Positions 34,106 through 41,946 of a stretch of DNA of 64,000 nt are shown piece after piece. Every line of letters begins with the position of its first letter. The stretch's first letter is position 1. The translations under genes and the position numbers were made by a program. This stretch comes from Desulfococcus multivorans (GTDB lineage: Bacteria; Desulfobacterota; Desulfobacteria; Desulfobacterales; Desulfococcaceae), in assembly GCF_001854245.1 (NCBI RefSeq), contig NZ_CP015381.1:3507001-3571000 (forward strand), in the 5' to 3' direction. The notes under the pieces are model-generated. The model saw only the letters and a list, made by a program, of their open reading frames with translations, ran no database searches and was not told the DNA's origin.

Positions 34106-34888
34106 CTACCGGGGTCGGAAACGGGTGGGCGGCACCCCCCACAGGTAGAAGGCGATCCATTCGAAGCTCAGCTTCAGCAGCTCGATGTCGCTGCGCCGGT
34201 ATTTCCGCTGGCGCTCCGGCCTGACCTTGTATCGCTTCAGAAAGCTGCTCCTGAACACAAAATCACGGAACGCATCGATGTTGTAGGCCGCCATGAAGGC
34301 CATCCTGGCCTTGGGGCCCCGGGGCCCTTCGGCACCCCAGGGGTTCGCCTGGAAACGGCGCCTCACCGAGGCCCATGCCAGGGTCATCTCGTTGTGGCGC
34401 GTCGCGTCCTGATCCTCGGCCCAGGACGCGACGGTCCACGTCCGGTCCTCGTGGCGCCCCAGACAGAAAGACGGAGGCCGGAACAGATGGATGCGCTCGG
34501 CGCGCCCGGTTCCGGCGTCGAACAGCACGCCCTGCTCCACGGGAAACGTCCGGCAGGTGTCGGGACGATCCGGATAGACCGAGCACCCGGCATCGGTCAG
34601 GAAGGGACAGGTTTTTTCCGCGTTGTCCGCCATGCGAAGCAGCACCTCGGGGAAATGGCTTCCGGGCCGGAGAACCACGTCGACGTAGCGCTCCAGAAAC
34701 CGGTCCGAGGAGATGTCCAGGTTTTTCCGGAGCCGAACCACGTCGTAGGGGTACAGAAAGAGGTTGAGGTTCCGGCAACAACGGTTGAAACAGCCCACCT
34801 TCGGATGGCAGGCAAACGAGAAACGATCCTCCCCGCCAAGACGTCTGCCGGGAAGATCTTCAAGGGATTCCGGGTCGATATGCTTCAT
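34106..34888 (-). CDS. YkgJ-family cysteine-cluster protein (second)
   Basis: A 260-residue protein with the same layout as the gene at 32530: FACHPKVGCFNRCCRN at the N-terminus, a YPYDVVRLRKNLDISSDRFLE helix region, then KTCPFLTDAGCSVYPDRPDTCRTFP. The two share order and spacing, so they look like paralogues. It overlaps the third family member by four bases and converges on the SDR gene. Confidence 0.85.
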   Translation of the reverse strand: MKHIDPESLEDLPGRRLGGEDRFSFACHPKVGCFNRCCRNLNLFLYPYDVVRLRKNLDISSDRFLERYVDVVLRPGSHFPEVLLRMADNAEKTCPFLTDAGCSVYPDRPDTCRTFPVEQGVLFDAGTGRAERIHLFRPPSFCLGRHEDRTWTVASWAEDQDATRHNEMTLAWASVRRRFQANPWGAEGPRGPKARMAFMAAYNIDAFRDFVFRSSFLKRYKVRPERQRKYRRSDIELLKLSFEWIAFYLWGVPPTRFRPR

Positions 34889-35478
34889 GACGGCCGATCC
34901 TCGAAGGTCGCGATCATGTCCGCGACGGTCATTTTCAGTTTGACGGTGATCCCCGCGGCCTGCCTCAGTTCGTTTTCCAACAGCGCCATGGCCCTGTAGA
35001 ACGGCGTCCGATCGAACCGGAAATCATCGCGCCCCGCCGCCCGGCGCGAGAAGACCGCGCATCCCGGCGACCGGAAGGCCGGCCGGCCCGGCGGATGAAC
35101 CTCGTGGGCAATGCCGTGGAGGCGGCAGATCATGGGGCGGTAATCGTAAAGCCGGCACCATCCTTCCCCGTTCAGGGGGCACATGATCCGGGGAGGAGCG
35201 CCTTCTTTTTCGGCGGCGGCCGTCTGTTGCCGCGCCAGATCCGCCCGCTCCCGGATCTCCTCCCGCAGGGCGTCGGGAAGGCGGCGAAACCCTTCCCGGA
35301 GATACCGGTGTTCCAGGTGAGTGTGGTGAAAAAAACGGGTGAGGCAGCAGTTGTCCTCACAGCCGCGGCAATGAAACCCGTAGTGATCCGCCGCCTTTCG
35401 ATAGGCGGCGTCCATATCGGCATAAAGGGTTTTCAGCCGCCCGATGAAGGGGGCCGTAATGTCCGGGGTCGGGGTCAT
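34885..35478 (-). CDS. YkgJ-family cysteine-cluster protein (third, short)
   Basis: A 197-residue protein with FHCRGCEDNCCLTRF and IMCPLNGEGWCRLYDYRPMICRLHGI, followed by a distal PGCAVFS. This is a variant of the YkgJ cluster with a longer helical insert between the Cys groups (about residues 45-95). It lies 19 bases after dgt and overlaps the second YkgJ gene, giving a dgt-ykgJ-ykgJ order on the minus strand. Confidence 0.8.
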   Translation of the reverse strand: MTPTPDITAPFIGRLKTLYADMDAAYRKAADHYGFHCRGCEDNCCLTRFFHHTHLEHRYLREGFRRLPDALREEIRERADLARQQTAAAEKEGAPPRIMCPLNGEGWCRLYDYRPMICRLHGIAHEVHPPGRPAFRSPGCAVFSRRAAGRDDFRFDRTPFYRAMALLENELRQAAGITVKLKMTVADMIATFEDRPS

Positions 35479-35497
35479 GGCATATCCTTTAATGCGG

Positions 35498-36553
35498 TCA
35501 TACGAGAGGGCTGGGGAAAAACAACCGGGAATAGAGGTTCATGGCGTACCGGTCGGTCATGCTGGCAATGAAGTCGCACACCACGCGCTCGTAGGGCTGA
35601 CCATTGTTCATCAGATTCCGCATCTCGAGGTTGAGGAGTTCCCGCTCCAGCTGTGAGGGATTTTCCAGATAAAAGGCGTAGAGCTCCGACAGGATCTTCT
35701 TCGCCTTGACGAATTCCTTGTGGACCTTGGGGGACCGGTAGACGTTGTCATAGAGGAACCGGCGCAGCTCCGCCATGGCGTCGTGAACCTCCTGGCTGTT
35801 GCTGAGGATCAGACGGTCGTCTTCGACCCGGCTGGAAAAAATGAGGTCCCGCATCATGGCCGTGGCCCGATCGGAATGGGTCCGCCCCAGGACCCTCACG
35901 CAGAACTCGGGAACCTGACTCTCGTGAATGACTCGGCTTCTCATCGCATCCTCGAGGTCGTGGTTGAGATAGGCCATGATGTCGGCGATCCGGACGATCT
36001 GGCCTTCGGCGGTGCAGGGCGCATCCTCCGGGTCGTCGGGAATGATCTTGCCGTACCCTTTGGAATGTTTGAGAATGCCGTCCCGGACCTCGTAGGTCAG
36101 GTTGAGGCCGAGCCCCTGGTTTTCGAGAAAGTCCACCACCCGGAGGCTCTGTTCGTTGTGGGCGAAGCTGTGGGAAAAGATCTCCTTGAGAGCCGTCTCC
36201 CCACCGTGCCCGAAGGGGGTGTGGCCAAGATCGTGACCCAACGCGATGGCCTCGGCCAGATCCTCGTTCAGATACATCGCCCGGGCAATGGTCCGCGCGA
36301 TGTGGGCCACCTCGAGGGTATGGGTCAGACGGGTCCGGTATTGATCCCCCAGGGGGGACAGGAACACCTGGGTCTTGTATTTCATTCGCCGGAAGGCATT
36401 GCTGAAGACGATCCGATCACGATCCAGCTGAAAGGCCGTCCGTATGGATCGCAGGGGCTCCGGCCGAACCCGACCCCTCGAGCGGGAACTCAGACACCCG
36501 TGGGGGGACATGAAACGCCGTTCCCGTTCCTCGAAGTCCTCACGAATAGACAT
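35498..36553 (-). CDS. dgt: dGTP triphosphohydrolase, HD superfamily
   Basis: A 351-residue HD-domain enzyme of the dGTPase/Dgt-like type. The HD ligands are in RLTHTLEVAHIA and LGHDLGHTPFGHGG; RSIRTAFQLDRDRIVFSNAFRRM is the family N-terminal signature, and a late IADIMAYLNHDLEDA carries the final Asp. It hydrolyses dNTPs to deoxynucleoside and triphosphate. It is slightly short, which fits the non-enterobacterial Dgt group. Confidence 0.93.
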   Translation of the reverse strand: MSIREDFEERERRFMSPHGCLSSRSRGRVRPEPLRSIRTAFQLDRDRIVFSNAFRRMKYKTQVFLSPLGDQYRTRLTHTLEVAHIARTIARAMYLNEDLAEAIALGHDLGHTPFGHGGETALKEIFSHSFAHNEQSLRVVDFLENQGLGLNLTYEVRDGILKHSKGYGKIIPDDPEDAPCTAEGQIVRIADIMAYLNHDLEDAMRSRVIHESQVPEFCVRVLGRTHSDRATAMMRDLIFSSRVEDDRLILSNSQEVHDAMAELRRFLYDNVYRSPKVHKEFVKAKKILSELYAFYLENPSQLERELLNLEMRNLMNNGQPYERVVCDFIASMTDRYAMNLYSRLFFPSPLV

Positions 36554-36942
36554 CGTCGATCACTCCATACCCGTCATCATTAACGCTTATTCGACTCTCG
36601 GAAGCCGGTGACGCCGGAGAAGGACTCTCGCCCCATCCCGTTGTCTCAGGCGGAGCGGCTGAAGGCGAAAAACCCGATGGGTGACGCCGCGGCAGACGGC
36701 GTTTTGAGATTCCGGCAGCCCCGGCTCCCGACGCTGCCGTCTTCAGCCGTTTTCCGCAGGGCATCGCGAACGTCGACATTTGCGCTGTCATTTGCGTTAT
36801 CTTAAATGGGGACTATTGACGATTCCGCAAAAAAAGGTTTTATTTTATCCACAGCCATACTAAATTGTAAAGGACTATTTGGCCCGGGGACGCGGCGGAC
36901 AATATGTCGCAAAACGGCTGGAGAGGACGCATGGAGGCAACG
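36554..36942. other. Divergent intergenic region between dgt and HsdR_N-like gene
   Basis: About 390 bases. The left two-thirds are GC-rich with no clear signal; 36793-36880 is AT-rich and looks like the promoter area. In-frame ATG codons at 36904 and 36931 lie before the start I chose at 36943; the GGAGG at 36932-36936 favours 36943. Confidence 0.5.
36816..36843 (+). promoter_or_regulatory. Candidate sigma-70 promoter
   Basis: TTGACG at 36816-36821 and TTTATT at 36838-36843, spacer 16, in an AT-rich stretch that stands out from the GC-rich flanks. The -35 is five of six matches and the -10 is weak; a TATTTT three bases later is an alternative with a spacer of 19. It would drive the gene at 36943. 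Confidence 0.4.
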
Positions 36943-37512
36943 ATGACGGGACACCATCTCATACTGGGCGAATTGACCGACGCGGTCACGGGGGAGGTGC
37001 TGGCGGACAGTCACGATGAACGGTATCGACAGAAGGTCGCGCGTATCCTTCTGTCGGAGAAGGGGTACGTCAAGGCCGAGATCACCCCGCGAGTCCCCCT
37101 GACGGCGATCGCCGGAAAGCGTCGGGGGAAAATCCGCGTCGCGTTCGCGGTGTCTGTCGACGGCCGGATCGGCATGATCATCCAATACGGCCCCGGCTCC
37201 CTCGTCACCCGCCACCGACCGGCCCTGGCCATGTCGCGGCTCCTCGCGGACTACCAGATTCCCGTGGCGGTCGTGACCAACGGAGAAGACGTCGACGTGC
37301 TGGACGGTTTCTCGGGAAACATCGTGGGCCGGGGCTTCGACGCCCTCCCTGCCCGGGAAGCTCTCGGAAAAATCGTCGCCGGGTCCGCCTTCACCCCGAT
37401 TTCGCCCCGGCGGGCCGACCTGGAATCCCGGATCGTCTACTGCTACGAAATCGACGGCAGCTGCCCCTGCGACACCGACATCTGCCGGTTGGACGAGACT
37501 GATGAAGACTGA
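36943..37512 (+). CDS. HsdR_N-like small protein of unknown function
   Basis: About 189 residues. The order RQKVARILLSEKGYVKAEI, then a hydrophobic strand with YGPGSLVTRHRPALA, then VAVVTNGEDVDVLDG resembles the N-terminal domain of type I restriction HsdR subunits. The PD-(D/E)xK core is not recognisable: the expected ExK strand reads IIQYG. The C-terminus carries a Cys group (YCYEIDGSCPCDTDIC). No restriction genes are nearby. It may be a degenerate-nuclease fold with another role. The start is uncertain (36904, 36931 or 36943). Confidence 0.6.
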   Translation: MTGHHLILGELTDAVTGEVLADSHDERYRQKVARILLSEKGYVKAEITPRVPLTAIAGKRRGKIRVAFAVSVDGRIGMIIQYGPGSLVTRHRPALAMSRLLADYQIPVAVVTNGEDVDVLDGFSGNIVGRGFDALPAREALGKIVAGSAFTPISPRRADLESRIVYCYEIDGSCPCDTDICRLDETDED

Positions 37513-37549
37513 AGGGGCATAAAAGCCCCGTTCGTCACGCTTGCACCCC

Positions 37550-37577
37550 TTCAGCCTTCAGTCTTCAGCCTTCAGCC
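37550..37577. repeat. Four tandem 7-bp units TTCAGCC
   Basis: Units at 37550, 37557, 37564 and 37571 read TTCAGCC, TTCAGTC, TTCAGCC, TTCAGCC, directly before the deaminase ribosome-binding site. The opposite-strand form gaagactgaagg occurs at the end of the preceding gene (37504-37515), and a fragment ttcagttttcagcctga occurs near 38134 past the deaminase. A short ggggc-ataaaa-gcccc hairpin (37514-37529) lies between. Confidence 0.75.
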
Positions 37578-37598
37578 TGTTTTGAAAGGACCCCCCGT

Positions 37599-38111
37599 AT
37601 GAATCATCGCTATTTCATGGAAAAGGCCCTGGCTCAGGCCCGGTCGGCCCTGGATCGGGGAGAGTTCCCTGTTGGGTGCGTCATTGTCCATGAAAACGAG
37701 ATCATCGCCGTCGGCGCGCGCGAGGGCACGGCAGGCGGCGGCGTCAACGAAACCGATCACGCCGAGATGGTCGCCCTCCGCCGCCTCGACGCCCTCGGGA
37801 TCCAGGCCCCCAGGGAGCGGCTCACCCTTTATTGCACCATGGAACCATGTCTGATGTGTTTCGGTGCGATTCTCATCGCGGGCATCGGGGCCGTGGTCTG
37901 GGCTTACGAAGACGCCATGGGCGGCGGCACGGGATGCGACCGCTCGACCCTTCCCCCCCTCTACCGCGACCGGCGGATCACTATTGTCTCCGGGGTTCTT
38001 CGTTGCGAGAGCCTCGCGCTGTTCCAGGCTTTCTTCCGGGATCCGGCCAACGCCTACTGGTCGGGAAGCTTCCTGGCCCGGTATACCCTCGCCCAGGCGG
38101 CCGGGGGCTGA
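37599..38111 (+). CDS. Cytidine/adenosine deaminase-like protein (TadA type)
   Basis: A 170-residue zinc deaminase. The zinc and proton-shuttle residues are in DHAEMVAL and CTMEPCLMCFGA, with the FPVGCVIV strand before them. Length and the MNHRYFMEKALAQA helix fit the nucleoside/tRNA-A34 deaminase group. The substrate could be a free base or tRNA; sequence alone does not separate these. The C-terminal region (FFRDPANAYWSGSFLARYTL) is longer than in minimal TadA. Confidence 0.85.
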   Translation: MNHRYFMEKALAQARSALDRGEFPVGCVIVHENEIIAVGAREGTAGGGVNETDHAEMVALRRLDALGIQAPRERLTLYCTMEPCLMCFGAILIAGIGAVVWAYEDAMGGGTGCDRSTLPPLYRDRRITIVSGVLRCESLALFQAFFRDPANAYWSGSFLARYTLAQAAGG

Positions 38112-38152
38112 GGACCGGTGCAGCGGCATCCCCTTCAGTTTTCAGCCTGATC

Positions 38153-39154
38153 TCACTCCCGGATACGGGCCTTCAGTTCCCGAATCAACGCCGAACAGAC
38201 CTGGCTCGCATCAGCCACCACCGCGACGTCCGCCATCTTCATCATGGTCGCGTGGGGATTCTTGTTGACGGCGATGATGAAATCGGCGCCGGAGAGGGCG
38301 GCGGTATGCTGGATGGCGCCGCTGATGCCGAAGGAAAAAAGGATCTTGGGCCGAACGTGCCGACCCGCCTGCCCCACCAGGGCGTCGTGGCCGGCCCATT
38401 TGGCATGGACCACCGGCCGGGTTGCCCCCACCTCCCCCTCCATCAGCCGCGCCAGGTCGAAAAGCTTCTTGAATTTGGCCCTGGTGCCCATCCCCCTGCC
38501 GCCGCAGATGACGACGTCCGCCTCTTCCAGGCACTGAGTCCTCTGGGGAAGCCGCTGGGCGGAAATCAGCCGGACCCGGGGAACGGGAAGATCTTCGGGA
38601 AGCGGCAGCCGGACCACCCGGCCCCGGGCCGTGTCGTCGTGGGGGATCTCCTGGAAGGTTCCGGGTCTGACGGTGGCCATCTGCGGCCGGGCGTCCGGGG
38701 TGACGATATCGGCGATGAGGTTCCCGCCAAAGGAGGGCGCCGTCTGGACCAGGAGGCCGTCCTCGTCGATCCCGAGGTCGATGCAGTCCGCAGTGAGCCC
38801 GGTTTTCAGCCGTTTTGCAAGAACCGGAGCGAATTCACGGCCGAAATCGGTAGCCCCGACAAGGAGAATTCCGGGGGCGTGAACCGCGGCGAGGCGGGCC
38901 GTAAGATCGGCGTAGCGCTCGACATTGTAGTCCTTCAGGACCGGATCGTCCATGACGTAGACGGTCTGGGCCCCGTGTGCGATGTATTCCCCCACGTATT
39001 CTTCCAGCTCATGGCCCAGAATCACGGCGCAGACCTCGGCGTCGAGGGCGGGGGCGAGATCCCTGGCCCTGGACAGGAGCTGGAGCGTCACCCGATTCTG
39101 GAAATAATTCCGATAGTCGCCGAACACCCATATATTCTTCCCGGATTCAGTCAT
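38153..39154 (-). CDS. etfA: Electron transfer flavoprotein alpha subunit
   Basis: A 333-residue EtfA: N-terminal EtfA/B fold (ILLVGATDFGREFAPVLAKRL) and the C-terminal FAD-binding domain (GGRGMGTRAKF, ILFSFGISGAIQH, FIIAVNKNP, VADASQV). The usual GQTG reads GQAG here. With EtfB it accepts electrons from the acyl-CoA dehydrogenase at 40042. Its start overlaps the etfB stop codon by eight bases, so the subunits are co-translated. Confidence 0.94.
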   Translation of the reverse strand: MTESGKNIWVFGDYRNYFQNRVTLQLLSRARDLAPALDAEVCAVILGHELEEYVGEYIAHGAQTVYVMDDPVLKDYNVERYADLTARLAAVHAPGILLVGATDFGREFAPVLAKRLKTGLTADCIDLGIDEDGLLVQTAPSFGGNLIADIVTPDARPQMATVRPGTFQEIPHDDTARGRVVRLPLPEDLPVPRVRLISAQRLPQRTQCLEEADVVICGGRGMGTRAKFKKLFDLARLMEGEVGATRPVVHAKWAGHDALVGQAGRHVRPKILFSFGISGAIQHTAALSGADFIIAVNKNPHATMMKMADVAVVADASQVCSALIRELKARIRE

Positions 39155-40001
39155 TGTCTTCCCGTCCGTCTACGGCTGCATGCTCATGGGGATTGAGGTC
39201 CTTGCCGAGGGCCGCTCCGATCCGGTCTCCGAACCGCTCGAAGAGCGCGTCGACCACCTTTTTGGGCGACCCTTTCAGAACCACGTTTTCTTTCTGGGCC
39301 ACTGCGGAATAGACCTTGTGAATCCGCGTGGGCGAGGCCTTCATGCCGACGCTCACGGGGTCGAGCCCCAGGGCGTCGCAATCCAGGGTCTGAATCTCCA
39401 CCTCGCCGAAGGCGTCCTGGAGCCCGCTCATGGAGACATACCGGGGCGTATAACGCCGGGTGGTGATAGTGACCAGACCGGGCAGGTCCATCTCCAGGGT
39501 TTCCAGAAAATCGTCGGCCTCCCGTCGCATGCAGAGGGTCCGTCCGTCGATCTCCAGATGCTCCACATAGGCCACCCCGGGCACGTCCAGCTCCTGAGCC
39601 AGCTGGGGCCCCACCTGGGCGGTCTCGCTGTCGGTGGTGTAACACCCGCACAGCACCAGATCGAAATCCGGACAGGTTTGTTCGATGGCCCTGGCGAGGG
39701 TGAAGGAAGTGACGTCGGTATCGGCCCCGGCCATCCGGGGATCGGACAGGAGAACGCCGCCGTCGGCGCCCATGGCGACGGCTTCGTGAAGGATTTCCCG
39801 GGCGGCGGGAGGCCCCATGGTGACGGCGGTGATCCGCCCCCCCCACTGATGCTTGAGCTGGAGGGCGGCCTCCAGGGCGTGTTTGCAGGCAGGATTCATC
39901 ATGCCCGCTGCCAGTTCCCGTTTCAAGGTCCCCGTCCGGGCGTCCCAGGGAAGCTCGGAAACCTTGGGGACCTGTTTCATGCAGACTATGAGTTTCAACA
40001 T
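39147..40001 (-). CDS. etfB: Electron transfer flavoprotein beta subunit
   Basis: A 284-residue EtfB beginning MLKLIVCMKQVP, the family's N-terminus. The nucleotide-binding signature TDSETAQVGPQLAQEL and a PGLVTITTRRYTPRYVSM C-terminal strand are present. A longer reading frame reaches 40106, but the family start is clearly at 40001. Position between etfA and the acyl-CoA dehydrogenase indicates a single fatty-acid or branched-chain oxidation operon. Confidence 0.94.
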   Translation of the reverse strand: MLKLIVCMKQVPKVSELPWDARTGTLKRELAAGMMNPACKHALEAALQLKHQWGGRITAVTMGPPAAREILHEAVAMGADGGVLLSDPRMAGADTDVTSFTLARAIEQTCPDFDLVLCGCYTTDSETAQVGPQLAQELDVPGVAYVEHLEIDGRTLCMRREADDFLETLEMDLPGLVTITTRRYTPRYVSMSGLQDAFGEVEIQTLDCDALGLDPVSVGMKASPTRIHKVYSAVAQKENVVLKGSPKKVVDALFERFGDRIGAALGKDLNPHEHAAVDGREDND

Positions 40002-40041
40002 ATCTCTAATCGACAGGGTATAGGTAAAGGGGGGTTCGCCC

Positions 40042-41190
40042 TCAGACGGGCTGGGACAACACCGATCGGGAGATGACCATCCGCTGGACCTCGCTGGTCC
40101 CTTCATAGATTTCGGTCACCTTTGCATCCCGAAAATAGCGCTCGACGTCGTATTCCTTGCTGTAACCGTAACCGCCGTGAATCTGGACCGCCCGATCCGC
40201 CGTGCGCATCGCCAGGCGGCTGCAGAAAAGCTTCGCTTTGGCGGCTTCGGGCCCGAAAGGCCGGCCGGCATCCTTCTGCGCACAGGCACGGTAAAGCAGA
40301 AGGCGCCCCGCGTCGATTTCGGTGGCCATATCCGCCAGATAATTCTGAATGGTCTGAAACGCGGCAATGGGCTTGCCGAACTGTTGCCGCTCTTTAGCGT
40401 ACCGAACCGATGCATCGAAGGCCGCCTGGGCGATGCCCAGGGCCTGGGCCGCGATACCGATCCGCCCGGTGTCCAGAGCTGAAAGACCGATCTTGATGCC
40501 GTCCCCGGAGCGGCCCAGACGGTTCATTTCCGGCACGCTGCAGTCCTCGAAGAAGAGAGAGGAGACCGGATTCGCCCGCATGCCGCAGAGGTCCTCTATT
40601 TCACCCACCGAAAACCCGGGGGTACCCTTTTCCACGATGAAGACGTCGGCTCTGCGGCGGGGGTCTTCCGGATGGGTCACGGCGAAAATCAGCGCCGTCC
40701 CGCAAACGCCGCCGTTGGTAACGAATATCTTGGTACCGTTGATAACGTAGCCGCCGTTTTCCCGCTGGGCATGGGTTTCCACTCCGCCCGCATCGGAGCC
40801 GGCATTGGCCTCGGTCAGGCAGAAAGCCCCGATGCGCTCGCCGCCGGCCAGCGCCGGAAGAAAGCGGCGCTTCTGGGCTTCAGTGCCGAACATGACGATG
40901 GGATAGGCGCCGACGCTGTTGTGAACCGTCACGCAAAGCCCCAGGGCCGCGCTCACCCGGGACAGCTCCTCGATGACGACGGCGTAACTGACGGCGTCAA
41001 GGCCGGCGCCGCCGTAGGCTCTTGGGATCTGAAGGCCGAAGAAGTTGAGGGGCCGCATCTTTTCCACGACTTCCCAGGGAAACCGGGCCTCCCGGTCCAG
41101 GTCGTACACCAGCGGCGCGATTTCGGCCTCCGCGAACTCCCGGACCGTCCCGCGAACCAGCCTGTGCTTCATGCAGGGATTAAAATCCAT
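40042..41190 (-). CDS. Acyl-CoA dehydrogenase
   Basis: A 382-residue flavoenzyme of normal length. It shows TVREFAEAEIAPLVYDLD, GAFCLTEANAGSDAGG (FAD/substrate site), YAKERQQFGKPIAAFQ, and VQIHGGYGYSKEYDVERYFRDA followed by IYEGTSEVQ containing the catalytic Glu position of the short/medium-chain class. It oxidises acyl-CoA to enoyl-CoA and passes electrons to EtfBA. The start at 41190 (MDFNPCMKHRL) fits the family; the reading frame extends 63 codons further upstream without homology. Confidence 0.94.
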   Translation of the reverse strand: MDFNPCMKHRLVRGTVREFAEAEIAPLVYDLDREARFPWEVVEKMRPLNFFGLQIPRAYGGAGLDAVSYAVVIEELSRVSAALGLCVTVHNSVGAYPIVMFGTEAQKRRFLPALAGGERIGAFCLTEANAGSDAGGVETHAQRENGGYVINGTKIFVTNGGVCGTALIFAVTHPEDPRRRADVFIVEKGTPGFSVGEIEDLCGMRANPVSSLFFEDCSVPEMNRLGRSGDGIKIGLSALDTGRIGIAAQALGIAQAAFDASVRYAKERQQFGKPIAAFQTIQNYLADMATEIDAGRLLLYRACAQKDAGRPFGPEAAKAKLFCSRLAMRTADRAVQIHGGYGYSKEYDVERYFRDAKVTEIYEGTSEVQRMVISRSVLSQPV

Positions 41191-41526
41191 GATATCATTA
41201 TTGGTTTTGGGGTTATGACGTCTGTTCGGAAAGTGGTAACATCGGATCTTTATCCCTGTCAAGCGGAATGGCGCGGATGGACCCCATCGGACCGCAACAA
41301 ATTTTACACCCTGTAAAGGATTTCGACACCCGGACGTCCCGCCGGCCTCGGCACGTCCGCCCCCATCGGGGTATCGCAATGGATCTCAACCGGTTAAGTA
41401 CGGGACATTATGAGCATTCATTGGCACGGACTTTGCTGATTTTACCTTACATTCCTGCAAAGGAACAGCGACCGGACCCAATCGTCCCGTCATTCCAGAA
41501 CACCCTGTGCCTTCAGAGGGATATCG
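41191..41526. other. Divergent intergenic region with sigma-54 promoter
   Basis: About 336 bases between the acyl-CoA dehydrogenase gene and the first receiver gene. The left part (41191-41260) would hold the minus-strand promoter. The right part contains the -24/-12 promoter at 41421-41437. I see no gene and no clear enhancer palindrome. Confidence 0.6.
41421..41437 (+). promoter_or_regulatory. Sigma-54 (RpoN) -24/-12 promoter
   Basis: TTGGCACGGACTTTGCT matches the consensus TGGCACG-N4-TTGCT exactly, with the invariant GG at 41423-41424 and GC at 41435-41436, 12 bases apart. Transcription would start near 41448 and leave a leader of about 80 bases before the TTG start of the first receiver gene. 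It should require a bacterial enhancer-binding protein, none of which is in the window. Confidence 0.85.
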
Positions 41527-41946
41527 TTGAAATCGTCTCTACACATATTGGTTGCCGACCGGAACCCACACGTGCGGGAATTCATCAAACGCGAGATGGC
41601 CGCCGAGGGGCATCGTATCGATATCGCGGAAAACGGCAGGGAACTCCTGAAGCGGATCTTCCGCGATGACACCATCGATCTCCTGATCCTGGACCCCGAC
41701 CTTCCCGACGCCCAGGAATCCGCCCTGCTCACCAAGCTTCAGGATCGTCTCCCATACATCCCGGTGGTGTTTCACACCTTTCTTTCAGATTATCAGAACC
41801 GCCTCGACATCGTCAATGCCCTCGGCTATGTCGAGAAAGGCGCCAGAAGCATCGAGCATCTGAAACGCATCATTTCGGATTTTCGCAAAAATACGGGTCC
41901 GTCGACACTTGACGCCGTCAGGAAAAGAAAGCAGCCCGGCAAATGA
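41527..41946 (+). CDS. Stand-alone receiver domain protein (first)
   Basis: A 139-residue single-domain response regulator. The phosphoacceptor is Asp56 in LLILDPDLPD. Only one acidic residue (Asp11 in VADRNPH) stands where two are usual, and Lys104 (YVEKG) takes the conserved Lys place. The start is TTG at 41527 with AGAGGG upstream. A short basic tail follows the domain but there is no DNA-binding domain. The stop overlaps the histidine kinase start (ATGA). It is the first gene after the sigma-54 promoter. Confidence 0.85.
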   Translation: MKSSLHILVADRNPHVREFIKREMAAEGHRIDIAENGRELLKRIFRDDTIDLLILDPDLPDAQESALLTKLQDRLPYIPVVFHTFLSDYQNRLDIVNALGYVEKGARSIEHLKRIISDFRKNTGPSTLDAVRKRKQPGK

